Shown: positions 1-10,456, numbered from the stretch's first letter. The stretch: 64,000 nt of DNA from Viola odorata (GCA_963691705.1 OY829543.1:48650564-48714563), one strand, 5' to 3'. Numbers and translations: made by a program. Notes: generated from the letters alone by a model not told the origin.

Positions 1-1200
1 AAGTATTTCAAATGTAATCTCACCTACCAACACATTAGTACAGAGCATCGACTTGGTAGCAGAATGAAAAGAGGGTTTGACGTCAAAGAACTGATATTTT
101 TAATAAATAGTATAGATAAGCTGAATATTTATATAAAATTATAAAGAAATTTGTATATTCTATTTTTGATGTTTTAACGGAAATTTGGAAATAAATCTTT
201 GAATACTGATTGTTCTTTTATAAGTTATAAGAAAGAAATACATATAATTTAATACTAAATAAAAATTGTAAATTAAAAAAATAGTTTGATAAAATAAAAT
301 AAGGACTAAAGAGAAATTTTGGTCAAAACTCAGATTCGATTTTTGATCGGTTTTCAACCGATTTTTTTTCATATTTTTAACTAATTTCTCATATTCAAAC
401 TTATGTTTCATTTTTCATAGTTTCATAGGTTTGAGCACACAAGCTTACTTTTCATGTTTTATTTAACTACTTGGTTGGTCAATTTTGTTTTAAAATGACA
501 AATCATTTATTGGGAAAAAAATATTATAATTTGGTTGGCCGAAAATTTAAGATATGATGTTGGTATTTTTTTTTAATCACTTCATAATTGACAACTAATA
601 ATTGCTTTAGTTGTTGAAAAAACTTATAAAATAATAATTAAAATTTTTTTTGGAGGGAGTAATCTGAGTATTTTTTGTTTGGTCTGAAAATAATCTAAAT
701 ATCATTGAGTATTTTTTGTTTGGTCTGTATCATTGAGTATTTTTTGTTTGGTCTGTATCATTGAGTATTTTTTGTTTGGTCTGAAAATAATCTAAATATC
801 ATTAATGAAGTAGGACCAGCTGCGTTGAAAACTTGAAATATTATGTCGGAAGCATATCCATAAAGTGCACGAAGATTAGTCATAGGTACATGATTATTTT
901 AGTACGTGACAAATTTGTCGGCGTTGAAATATTTGTTTCCTTATTTGAACCTGGACAGTGCGTTGCTCAAATCCAATGCAATTAAAAAACTAGATAATAA
1001 TGTTTGTGGTTACTTGTGTCCTACATTTTTACTTGTTACAATTCGTTTTGATGTTTGATACTAATTAATTTTTACTTTATTATATTTTAACATCGCAAAT
1101 TAAATTTTTTATTTATTTAAGTTCTAATCTCACCTCTGTAAATAAATAAATAAACAAAAGATAAATATTTCATGAAGAGAAGGAAAGAGAAGAACTGACT
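1..1200. other. AT-rich non-coding spacer
   Basis: No coding region, RNA gene or transposon terminus could be supported here. The sequence is strongly AT-rich with many homopolymer runs, and its short open frames are low-complexity. It contains one small tandem repeat (664-803). The boundary with the CACTA-like sequence on the right was not found, because no clear CACTA terminal inverted repeat is visible. Confidence 0.6.
664..803. repeat. Short tandem repeat, four copies of a TTTTTTGTTTGGTCTG unit
   Basis: The core GAGTATTTTTTGTTTGGTCTG-like unit occurs four times. The two outer copies carry an extra AAAATAATCTAAATATCATT tail and the two inner ones a short TATCATT spacer. This looks like local slippage duplication. 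No function is suggested. Confidence 0.8.
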
Positions 1201-1214
1201 TCTACAAATGACAG

Positions 1215-1850
1215 TGTCCCCTATTAAAAAAATTGTTTGATTCCGACGGCAAAATCTGTCGAAAAATAGACTTTTCTTTAGAAACCAGACATTTCGACGA
1301 CTTCTTTGACGGTCCCCTGCCGTCGCTGAACAGCCCATCGAACACCCTACTTTTTGACCAAAATGATTGACGAAAAATCATTTTGTGGGACTTTCGACAA
1401 AGATAGCAGTCGAAAGCATTACCTGTCGAAAATTGGGGGTTGAGTTGCCACTACTTTTCGATGGCCAAGTCGGTCGAAATTGTAATTCAATTTTGACCGC
1501 ATACTTAGTCACAAAACACACTTTGACAGCCCTCCGTCAAAAATAGGAGAATACATTTTTGAACGAATGGCCATCGAAACATTCGTCTCCATAAGTTATC
1601 GACGAAGGGACCTTCGAAACTGGCATGGTAATTATTCGTCGCATTTGCTTATTTTTTACCACGTCCTTCGTCGAAACATTTTGTCTCCATAGCTTATCGA
1701 TAGAGAAGGTCGTCAAAATGTTTTAATTCATTTAGACCGCCATTTCCTCGAAAGCGTTTGACGTTTGATAGTTTCGACAAAGAAAGCGGTCGAAACATCT
1801 TGCATGTTTCCGACGGCTTTGTCCATCGAAAACTTCGAAATATATGTTTT
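1215..1850. repeat. CACTA-type subterminal repeat region (GTCGAAA/TTTCGAC motifs)
   Basis: The heptamer GTCGAAA, its complement TTTCGAC and close variants (ATCGAAA, GTCAAAA, CCGACGG) recur about every 20-40 bp in both orientations, for example near 1258, 1393, 1411, 1428, 1474, 1672, 1781 and 1791. Dense short inverted and direct motifs of this kind are typical of the subterminal regions of En/Spm (CACTA) transposons, where the TNPA/TNP1-type protein binds. A TNP1-like relic follows on the right in the matching orientation. No perfect CACTA terminus was found, so the assignment rests on motif density and context. Confidence 0.6.
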
Positions 1851-2089
1851 TTCCAGATTTTTATAAATATTAATAATTTAGCATTAATACTATATATTAA
1901 AATAAATGTTTAATAATAATATTAGTAATAAATAATACTAACACTAATAATACCAATTAAATCGTATAAATGAAAATCTTTTAGTTACACATTTAAGGTT
2001 CATAATTAAATGCTAGAAAACTAAAAATTAATTAAGTAAATATTCTAAATAAGTCTTACAAAAATTATCACATGAAAGCCTACTCACTT

Positions 2090-4922
2090 GAGTCTTCATG
2101 ATCATCATATGGAGGCTCATCAGGAGGTAGTTGCTGAATCGCCTTCTACCTCTCAAATTCAGCTTACATCGTCGCCTGAAAATTGAGAGTTTGTTGCATC
2201 CTATGCCTCTCCAATTCTTCCTACAACATCCTCATCTCGGCTTGCATCTGATCTTGCCTCTCAGTCTTGGTCTCCCGCATCTCTGAAATTGTTACCTCAT
2301 AATGACTCGTTGCTTCTTGAATCCACTACTCAACTTGTTCTTTAACACGGTGGTTCAGTTCGTCTTAAGTAGGTATACAAGTAGAAGACGAGCCAGGTCT
2401 TGTTGTTTAAAAAAATAAAGTATTGATGGGTGTCGAGTCCGTCAAAAATAATTAATAAATACAAGAACAAGTTTAATTGTAAATAGCAAATAAGAGGTTC
2501 GTCCACAGAGAGTAATGGTGTGATTTTCGTGAATGCTAGTAAAGACCAGTGGTAACACTTAGGTGAAATTGGGGGTGTTTTGTTTAAAACTAAAGACTGA
2601 AAAGTAATTAAAGCAAGTAAACAATCTAGGCTAAGGATAAGCTTCTTGGTCAAGACACAAATCAAGAACGAAATAATCAGATATGAGAAATTCCCAGTAT
2701 AAACTAACAAGCTTTGAAACATGAGCAATAATCATTGATGCAGGGGTATTCATCTTCAATCTATAGAGTTGCTATAGGATCAAGGTACGCTTATCCCCCC
2801 TGCTTCCCTCTTGTATCAAAACCACCTCAGGTACATTTAGAGATGATTCCTAATCAACTAGCATCTTGCTGGTTAAAGGGTTTACTAAAATTGATTGATG
2901 ATCGATTAGGGGAAGACAACTCCAAACCTAGGATCCTCGGTTGTCAATTGGGACTAAATCAGATTAACCTTTCCCACTAGCTTCTCAGGGCTAGCTATCT
3001 ACTTCGATCCTCTTGGTCCGTAAATGACCCAAAATGGGTTGTCGTAACTAAGAGGAATGACACTTGCGGGATCAAAATAACTCTAGACTGGCCAGATCTA
3101 AAATCAAAGGGAAAACACAATACAATTATTATGGAGATCAATTAAATGCAGATTTGAAGAATGATAAAGAACAATTAGATCTCATGCATACTCATGCTCA
3201 TTCTTTAAACGCTTCTACTATAAAGGATGTATTTAGCTACTCATGCTCATACTTGAAAAAAATAAAGAAGTAATAGAATAAATTGAATCCTCCATTTCAG
3301 TGAACAAATGAAGGAGCAAGGCTTTTTGAATGCGAAAACAGAAGTAAAACCAAGAGAAGGGACGAAGTCCCTTTCTTAAAACCCTAGGGAGACTGTATAT
3401 AGTTTCCTCCCTCAATAATATCTCTCAAAAGAAATAAATAAATAAATCCTATTTAAACTCTAAATATATTTGATCACTCTTCCTCTTCGATTAGAAGTCT
3501 ACAAAGCTAAGATAAAGAAGGAAGGACGCAACTTCAACTCTTCTACGGAATAGCCAGCAATCACAATTGCATTAGACTTCAATCTTCAAGTATCACTTAG
3601 GAAGATAGGATTCTCTACCAACCCAAACGGCTCCTCTTGATCAAGAGATCAGCCAAGAAATGTGTCCACTCCATTCTGCCCCTTTTTCTATCTTTGCTCT
3701 TCAGGACTGTTATCTTCAAAAAGCATGGAAAATATACTCATATCAGCAGAATCACCATTCAAGATGCATGAAAATAGGTGGTAAAACTCTCACAATTAAA
3801 CTCAATCAACTATGCATTACATTGATAATTCATAAAATAATAGTATAAAGTAAGCGATGGTATTAAAACACACTTGATGGATATGTGATTTGACCAGTGC
3901 CATAAAATCATGAAGTTGACAAATGACCACCGATGCCAACCACGCGATTTCTACTGAGTTGGCCAAATGAATCTCGATGCAAAGTGGGGTCCGCAAAAGG
4001 TTTATCAGTTGCATCAGAATACTGAGTTGCATAACGCTCCTTATACATTTTCTGAAATTGACATAATTAGTTAAGAACTACATGACAAAATTAGTAAAAA
4101 TATTTGAAATGATAAAATTAAGATATAAACATCACTTGCCTTTTAACAACTAGAAACATTAATCAAATTAAAGTATTACTTACAATGCTAGCTTTACTCC
4201 TAGGGGTTGACATATTTCTTCTCAGGATGTTTCTTCAGGATATGGGTATGGTCATAAACCGTGTCAAAAAGGACCGGACCATCCTAAGACTCATCCATAT
4301 TCTTCTCCTACAACATTCCAAATAAAACCGTAATTAGGAAAAAAATATTAAATCAAGTAAAACAACCAAATTCATCAAAGGAATGAAAAATGAAAAGAAT
4401 AAAAAGTTATAACACATTATCAGAATCTCAGCAGTCTTTTTGAAGCCTCTACTACCCTTTGTGTGAGTGCCAAAGGTTTTTTCTTGTCCCTGTGCACCTA
4501 TCCACCGATTCCTCTTGTTCCTTTGGGATATCACTTGGAACTCTAGGGGTGACCAGTAGTCGCACAAGTGCCCTCATACTTCTCATGACACACCCTCTAG
4601 ATCTTTGTGCTTCTTCGCCTCCGGGAATGTCCCATACTTCTTTAAGGCTTCGTTGTAAATTGTAGAGCGTACCCGCAAATCAGCTAGTAGAGACCTTCCA
4701 TAAGTGTCTGACCTCATCTGTAATAGACGGATCCCACTGAAACCTTTTCTATAATAATAGAAAATTATTAGTGACAATTTACATTAAGTAATTACAATAT
4801 GCATGTAAATAAAGAATATTAAGAAAAAATAATTAGAAGTTAAAGAAGATGATCGTACTCAAAACTCATCCCACAGTTGGTCGATAGTGTTCGATCTAAA
4901 ATCATTCCAGGAATGAACTGCG
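2090..4922 (-). pseudogene. En/Spm (CACTA) TNP1-like transposase gene, 3' exons, broken and interrupted
   Basis: Read on the minus strand, the pieces resemble the plant Ptta/En/Spm transposase family (PF03004, Transposase_24). The first exon part has WNDFRSNTIDQLWDEF (about 4922-4860). The next exon has FQWDPSITDEVRHLWK (about 4750-4700), then a serine/asparagine-rich stretch with HTKGSRGF (about 4450), then FDTVYDHTHILKKHPEKKYV (about 4270-4200). The last exon is a glutamine/glutamate-rich coiled coil ending in PPDEPPYDDHEDSSE and a stop near 2090. Several in-frame stops and a frameshift show that it is dead. Introns have plausible GT/AG edges. A solo LTR sits in what appears to be its last intron, and element A splits the exon at 4922. 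The 5' part continues at 21002-21680. Confidence 0.7.
2427..3821 (-). mobile_element. Probable solo LTR of an Athila-like element
   Basis: This block is similar to the Athila LTR at about 58520-59958 over about 1.3 kb. Shared stretches include GAGGTTCGTCCA, the GTTGCTATAGGATCAAGGTA region, CTTCTCAGGGCTAGCT and a conserved ATATAGTTTCCTCCCTC, whose complement carries a TATA-like box. It begins TG and ends CA. The flanks carry the short duplication TTGA (2423-2426 and 3822-3825; ATTGAT on both sides if the terminal bases are included). No internal Athila genes are present, so it is a solo LTR or a truncated remnant. It lies between the exons of the TNP1-like pseudogene. The exact ends are uncertain by a base or two. 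Confidence 0.6.
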
Positions 4923-4927
4923 GTAGT

Positions 4928-5464
4928 TGATAAGATCTGAGATCTCTTCGGGTCGGAAAACGGCTGCTGCAGCTAGTCGGAGGGGAAGCGATTGGCGTCA
5001 GAGATACCTGCAAAGCGCCGGAGGGGGACTCCGGCGTAGACACTCCGATGCTTAAGTTAGTTCGAGTTTATAGAATGGTAGAGGTTCTCCAAGATGATCT
5101 CGATCTTACCTTCTGTTTGGAAAGATGGGGGTATTTATAGGCCGAAGTTGGCGATACCTGACAGCGATAAGGGCGCAGCGATAAGCATCGTCCGAAGATA
5201 TCGCCTCCAGCGATAATGGGTGAGCCATCGCGGGCGATAATCACATAAGGCCTATCAGGAGCGACATCCTCTTAGTTCCTCTAGGATGGGATGACGCCGT
5301 GCGCGTAAAGATGCATGAGATCCCCCCCCGCTGAAGTCGACCATCCTAGGAAACTTCCGCCGGCCCGGGCGATAGGTTGGCTTTTCAGGGAAGCGTATAG
5401 AGACTCGTCAAGGATAGATGCCGTGGCTACAATATTGCCGTCAGGAGCATTCCAATTGTTATCA
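4928..5464 (-). repeat. Element A, 3' LTR (left copy)
   Basis: 537 bp, TGATAAGATC...AATTGTTATCA, nearly identical to 20460-20996. The minus strand has a TATAAATA box (complement of 5132-5139). A run of eight C's followed by GCTGAAGTCGACCATCCTAGG is a core shared with the LTRs of elements B and C. Confidence 0.95.
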
Positions 5465-6436
5465 TAAGCCCAACTGAAAACTAGCCCGAGTGTTCACCAA
5501 GGGCTATCCATGTCTGACATCTTTAGATAGGGTTTTGCTCTGTCATGAGGCGATATTTCCACAGAGGGCTTGGGCTTTCTTTATCGTTCAAAGGCTGATC
5601 AATCCTAATGCGGAACGAGGGCTTAGATCCACAACTTTCCACTAATCCGGTCAAGTTTGTCCTTGTTTCTTGTCAAAAAGACCCGTCTCCTCGGGACGTT
5701 AAGAATTCTACTAGGAGGCCGTTGGGGCGCTCGCGATTTTGAAGGCATCACTTTTATTCAGCGATACTGGCCCATTTGTCCTTTCAATAGGACTTATGAA
5801 GTCTCAGCTTCGTTCGAGTCATAGAAGGACCGTCGATAGGTCGCTTGCGATATCATCGCGTATATTCAGCCAAGCCGCACCATGGGCTGGCATATATTTT
5901 GGGTCTATCGTTCTTCCACGTGTTCTGCAAAGGCACAGAGGAGATAGAAACATATATAGAAGTTAGCAAACTTTATACTTACAGAGGTTTGAGGTCACAC
6001 GTGCCCACTTTTTCTTTTACGCTCGAGAAAACAACAAGTATCAGCGTGGCTTTATACCATCAGCTACCTTATGGTTATCGCGGCTTCATACCACCAGACG
6101 CCTGTGATGTCATCGCGGTTTTACGCATCCAGGGCCACCGGCGACATCAACGCGGCCTTACACTGTGGATACCGGTAACCTTATGGTTTTAGCGTTAGGG
6201 CTACCAGTGATATCGTGCCTCTCAACGTTTTTCAGATTCTGCCTTGTACTCCTTCCGGTATCTGTATCGTGAACGTCACCCGTCCCTTTCGTTTACGCTT
6301 ATCAATCCTCGAGGTTATCGGGGCGGCTCGTCTTTTGAGGACCTCAGTCTCTTTTCCCAAGGCCTCTCTTCACTGGAGCTTATAAATCGGAGAGCTTTCT
6401 CCACCCACGTTCTCCTCATCTTTATCAGCTAGCATC
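5465..6436 (+). promoter_or_regulatory. Element A: 3'-LTR-proximal region and ORF1 promoter
   Basis: There is no gene here. Immediately inside the LTR is TAAGCCCAACTGAAAA, followed by GCCCGAGTGTTCACCAAGGGCT; both are conserved in B (22210) and C (34853). On the minus strand this is where a polypurine tract should lie, but the sequence is not purine-rich. The stretch 6030-6200 holds degenerate short repeats (GCGGCTTTATACCA, GCGGTTTTACGCATC, GCGGCCTTACACTG). A TATAAAT box at 6381-6387 lies 56 bp before the ORF1 ATG, and equivalents sit at 22918 and 34994 in B and C. Confidence 0.6.
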
Positions 6437-6814
6437 ATGGATAATTTGACTAAGAATTTTCTTCTCTCCAAGGGTCACTCACTCAGGAACCTCAATGACG
6501 GCGACGTCGGTTTCCTGGAGAACATGCTGGTCAAGACTTCTGGGGATATTCTGGAGCTGCAAGGGATGCTGACTCCGCTTTATTCCCGGCTAGGGGCTAT
6601 TTCCCTGGAGGACTTCAGTCCTTTGGAGAGCGTATCAAAGCTGTCCGCCTCCATCGCTCGGATTCAGGTGGTGATTGCCATGCTGCAGCAGCGTAAGGAC
6701 ATGTTGGGGTGCTGCCTGAAAGGGATGAGAGCTACTTCCCATGATCTTATCCTGGTCATGGATTCCTTGAGGGACCTTCCTGAGGTGCCCGAGGATGCTG
6801 GCTCTGACGCCTGA
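6437..6814 (+). CDS. Element A antisense ORF1, small helical protein of unknown function (125 aa)
   Basis: The frame starts ATG at 6437 (MDNLTKNFLLSK) and encodes 125 residues. I recognise no named domain. Clear homologs of about 60% identity by eye occur at the same position in elements B (22982) and C (35085), and all three are open. Conserved blocks are LTKNFLLSK near the N-terminus, DILELQGMLTPL (about 38-50), EDFSPLESVSKLS (about 57-70) and AMLQQRKDMLGCCLKGM (about 80-96). The C-terminus is acidic. The periodic hydrophobic pattern suggests helices and possible self-association. No signal peptide or membrane segment is seen. It reads opposite to gag-pol, has its own TATA box upstream and an AATAAA at 6898, and is the first of the four cassette genes. 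The function is unknown. Confidence 0.75.
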   Translation: MDNLTKNFLLSKGHSLRNLNDGDVGFLENMLVKTSGDILELQGMLTPLYSRLGAISLEDFSPLESVSKLSASIARIQVVIAMLQQRKDMLGCCLKGMRATSHDLILVMDSLRDLPEVPEDAGSDA

Positions 6815-7286
6815 TAGTGATGGCTCCCTTTGGGCCTTTTCTCTTTTCCCCTTATCTTGTCAATGTATCTTCCGGTCACTAGGCCGTAATAAAGTATTTT
6901 CCTCATTCCCTTTCGCAACTGTTCTTCTTCTTTACTGCGCTCTTTGTCGTTTTCCAAGAGGATATTCTTAGCCCAACTGAAAATAGTCTTGCTATTGGGC
7001 GGTTTTTCTGTCGATCGTTCTGCCTTAACTCCGCGCCGTCCTCGTTATAACAACTGATTGTCAGAGATTATAATTATTCTTGAATTGCGCGAGATTTCAA
7101 CAGGCGTGACTGCAAATCTATATTTGCATTCCAGACTGTATATGTGCCAATCTTCAAGAGTCGGGTTGGAGGATCGAAGAGTCTCTTTTCTTCTTTTCCC
7201 GGCTATTTAATGAGGCTTTTCCTCCTTCACTCTTATCCATTTCTTTCTCCTTCGCTTTTCTTCGTTATAAGTCCTCTGCAAGTCTC
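6815..7286 (+). promoter_or_regulatory. Element A: ORF1 3' end and ORF2 promoter
   Basis: AATAAA at 6898-6903 follows a conserved GGCCGTAAT, also seen after ORF1 of B. A second copy of AGCCCAACTGAAAA lies at about 6970, matching the one next to the LTR and one at 23539 in B. GATTTCAACAGGC near 7087 is conserved in B (23704) and partly in C (35767). A TATTTAA box at 7204-7210 is about 80 bp before the ORF2 ATG. Confidence 0.55.
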
Positions 7287-7745
7287 ATGGCTGATTCTTA
7301 TTTGCTAGGTACGGCTTCGGGGAATTCACCGCCAACTCCTCCGACCACCCCTGACACAGATAATCCTCCCCCATCGCCTCCTTGGAGGCCGGTTGTCCGC
7401 CGGCGATGTCGCAAGAGGCGGAGGAAGGAAGTTGAACGAAGAAGGAAGGAGGCTGCCCAGGCCTCTAAGTCATTTTTCGACTCTCTGGCTTTTCTGGCTA
7501 GGGGGGAGAAAAAACCGTCTCCCCCTCCGCAGGAATCACCTCCGTGGGCTCCCTCTGCTTGCTCGGCCGCCGGGGCAGTATCGCTAAGCGTTAAGGAGGA
7601 GTTACCCAAGTTGACTTCTGCCGCTGGAAAGGGGGTCGGTGAGTCTTCTCCCCCTGCTATTGTGGATTCACCATTCTGGGGTGGCGATAACGAAGAGGAC
7701 GTAGTCTATTGCTACGGCGTTACTTGGTCCGACAGTGATGAGTAG
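7287..7745 (+). CDS. Element A antisense ORF2, Pro-rich/basic/acidic protein of unknown function (152 aa)
   Basis: The frame starts MADSYLLGTA at 7287. It has three parts. A Pro/Thr-rich segment, SPPTPPTTPDTDNPPPSPPW (about 14-33), is nearly invariant in B and C. A strongly basic stretch, RRRCRKRRRKEVERRRKE (about 38-55), looks like a nuclear localisation signal. The variable Ser/Pro-rich remainder ends in an acidic aromatic tail, YCYGVTWSDSDE. Homologs are at 23897 (B) and 35958 (C), all open and with the same tail character (EYWYWPSYWPDDD; YDYVYDIHWADED). No catalytic domain is visible. A small nuclear, disordered adaptor or regulator is a reasonable inference but unproven. The 3' end shares TTGTAGATGCCGTATGGC with B. 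Confidence 0.7.
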   Translation: MADSYLLGTASGNSPPTPPTTPDTDNPPPSPPWRPVVRRRCRKRRRKEVERRRKEAAQASKSFFDSLAFLARGEKKPSPPPQESPPWAPSACSAAGAVSLSVKEELPKLTSAAGKGVGESSPPAIVDSPFWGGDNEEDVVYCYGVTWSDSDE

Positions 7746-8213
7746 GGCCTTACTCCTTCTTTTTGTAGATGCCGTATGGCCTTTCTCATAATAATGAATG
7801 ATGGTTTTACTTCCTTTTCGCTTTTCATCGCTTACTTATTGTTTCTTTCTGAGCGTTCCGGGTTGACGCGGATGCGTCCCTTTCGCTACGGGTAACTGCC
7901 TTCATCTTTTAATCGGTAACTGTCTTATTCCAGAAGACACAAACGACTATCCACGTGTCTTTTTCTGTTCTGTACGTGTTTCATTTTTACAGGCTGTCTC
8001 TTCTTCAGGCTTTCCTTTAAAAGGAAATCATCTCTCTCTTTTACTGCTTCTGCGAATATTTTGAGTTTTTGCACATTTTCTCTCTCTTCTGCACTTTTTT
8101 TTCTTCGAGAGGTTTTTCCGCGACCGCTCACTGGTGCCGGCGACCGGCTTATTGGCTTTTTGCTCCAGGTATTTACTCCTTCTACCGCCGTAGATTTACT
8201 TTTACTGTCCCTT
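7746..8213 (+). promoter_or_regulatory. Element A: ORF3 promoter with paired ACGTGT boxes
   Basis: CACGTGTC at 7952-7959 is followed 21 bp later by TACGTGTT (7973). A TTTAAAAGG TATA-like box is at 8016-8024 and the ATG at 8214. B (24546, 24567, 24611) and C (36669, 36689, 36740) keep the same order and nearly the same spacing. ACGTGTC is an ABRE/G-box-type core bound by plant bZIP and bHLH factors. An AGGTA donor-like motif at 8167 lies 47 bp before the ATG, as in B and C. Confidence 0.65.
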
Positions 8214-10456
8214 ATGTCTTCAACTGCTGAAAACCCCATAGATCCCGAAGCTAGGCGAACTCGCAGCATATTCAATTGTAATGAGGTTTTGAGGGTTGAA
8301 TTAGAGGAGAGTGGTATTACTTTTCCCACGGGCTATCGCCCTTTTGTCTCTTTGAAGGACACTCGGCTGCCTGACGCCATGTGGGGAACATTCCGGTTAG
8401 TTTATTTCAAGATGTTTACTTACGGATTCCGTTTCCCACTCCATACTTCTCTGTTGAAACTGCTAGATCATTACGACCTTAATCCCGTCCAGATTACTCC
8501 ACCCTCTTGGTGTGGTATTTACGCTTTCCTTCGTTCGTGCGAGATGAAGCGTATATTTGCACCGTCGCTTGATCTATTCCACACATTCTTTGTCTTGAGT
8601 TGTCGCGACTGCCTGGTAGATATTACCCCCAGATGGGATGATGTCGTTGTGCAACTGTTCTGGCGGAACTTTCAAGGTTTTGAGGAACACGTAGATGACT
8701 GGAAGTCTGGCTTTTTCACCCTCCGTTTGCCGTCACGGCTCTGGCGCGGGGGTTTCAATCAAAAAATCAATAGTGGCGTTTGGAAAAGACCGGAAGCGCT
8801 GTCAAGCCAGGATGTTTCCAACGTTAGCGCCTTGTTAGAAATAGAAGGGTCTTTCCGTATTCGGGAGTTTGCTCGGTTCAGGCCCTTGTCAGAGTGCGTT
8901 GTGGGTGAGTTTCCTTTTTCTTCTTTATCGCTTCACTCTTCTTAATTTGCTAATGTGTTTTGTTGGCAGGTAACGCTGAGAGTAGTTCTTCTGGGGAAGG
9001 TGACGCCCCTTTGAACGTAACACCTCTCCAGTCGCTGCCTCCTTCTCCTCCGCCTAAAAACTCCCGCCGCCCACCTATTCCGCCTAAAAGGGGAAGGACT
9101 AAAACCGTCACAACTCGCAGAGCCTCCACTCGACCTTCTTGTTTCCTTGAAAATTGGCTTCCTTCCCGCGGCAAGAGGGTAGCTCAAGGCGATCCTGTGT
9201 TTGAGAAAATCGACAGCGATAGCGAGAGCATGGATACTGGTCCTGAATTACGTCACGCTACTATTGCCCAAAGGATGAAACTTAGGTCGAGGAGGAATGA
9301 TGACACAGCGGAATCGGCTGAGGACGATAGCGAAGAAATTGCAGAAGAGACAGAGCGTCTCGTAAAGAAGGTTCGCACAGAGAAAACTGAACCCCTAGTT
9401 CCCCCTTTGAAGGGAGTTAACGCGGCCCCTTCCGAGAATATTAACGCTTCTCATGCCGCGAGGACTTCGCAAGTGGTGAAAAATATCAAAGCTATCAGGG
9501 TGCCTTCCGCCGTTTCTATCGAAAACAATGAGACCTCGGTAGCCGCGACCTCTCCTTTGTCGTCGGACCATCCTGCTTCCCCGATAGGTTCTTTTATCCC
9601 AGAGACAACCCCACCAGTTTCGAGTTTAGGCGTTCCTCCTGAATTTTTCCCACGGAAGCCTCCTCTTTTGTTTCTGTCTTCAATTTCGGGCGTTGGTGAT
9701 TGCGCAAAAAATTGTTCCCCTCCTTACATTGCCAACCTTTCTCCTCAGAGGTCCCAGGGCCCTACTGGATATCAGCTGGATTTGTCCTCTTTCGGCACTG
9801 ATGGGCTTCGTGCCTTAGGAATATCGGATCCGTTATCGCGAGAAGAGCCCGTGGGTCCCATAGTGGGACAGATGTTTACTTCTTCCAAGGACAGGGAAGA
9901 GTTTTTACAGCATGCTCCCGAGACACGACAGTCACACCTTATGAACGACATGCTGGCCAGCTTTCGGAAATTTCATTACTTTCTTGAAGGCCAGCGTAAC
10001 AAAACTCGACCCTGTTCGGATTTGCAGGAACAATTAGACGCGGCTTTGGCGAAGGCGAAGGAGCTATCGCAGTTGCAAGAACGAACTCGGGCAGAGTTGG
10101 AGGATTGTCGCGGTGAACTTTCTCGGGAGAAGTCGAAGGGGAAGGCGAGAGCAGAGCTAATGGAGGCGGAACTGGTGGTGGCTGATAAAAAGAATGTCTT
10201 CCTTCGCGAAGAGTTGTCATCTCGCGATGCCGATTTGGCCAAAGTTCCTTCGAGGATAGCCTGGTGGAAGAATAAGACCATCGAGGTTTGTATCGCAGGG
10301 TTTAAGGATCTCCATGTCCGAGGCGCTGTCGATCTATCCATGCTGGCCAATTACGCCTCTCAAAAAATTAAAGATCTTAGTGAAGGCGAAAGGAGTTTTC
10401 CTCCTTCCGGGGAAAAGCAAGGGAACGATGACGGCGAGGCATGCGATGACTCTTAA
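8214..10456 (+). CDS. Element A antisense ORF3, Transposase_28-like plus coiled coil (spliced, ~725 aa)
   Basis: Two exons, 8214-8904 and 8970-10456, are joined by a 65-bp GT-AG intron in phase 1, giving about 725 residues. Residues about 64-183 resemble the plant 'putative gypsy type transposon' family (PF04195, Transposase_28): KMFTYGFRFPLH, LNPVQITPPSWCGIYAFL, DITPRWDD, FQGFEEHVDDWKSGFF and GGFNQ. After the intron come a Pro-rich LQSLPPSPPP segment, a basic patch, a conserved FLENWLPSR, then the DLSSFGTDGLRALGISDPLS block. A long charged coiled coil (about 572-657) ends at AWWKNKT. It is a paralog of the neighbouring ORF4. Homologs occur in B (broken) and C (split only by element E). Both exons are open here. 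The biochemical role is unknown; the PF04195 name is historical and does not imply transposase activity. Confidence 0.75.

Noticed and set aside
160..411. 83-codon minus-strand frame at the left edge
   Set aside because: It is AT-rich and low-complexity with no homolog in the window and no promoter or context.
4583..4777. Independent small minus-strand gene
   Set aside because: It is an alternative frame over a TNP1-like exon, whose family-like reading lies in another frame.
5465..5510. Canonical polypurine tract
   Set aside because: No purine run is present on the minus strand at the 3' LTR junction in A, B or C, so none is annotated.
7298..7609. Minus-strand 103-codon frame opposite ORF2
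   Set aside because: It is a shadow of a GC-rich, low-complexity coding strand, and no equivalent is kept in B or C.
9939..10350. Minus-strand frames opposite the ORF3 coiled coil
   Set aside because: They mirror the charged coiled-coil codons and carry no conserved motif.
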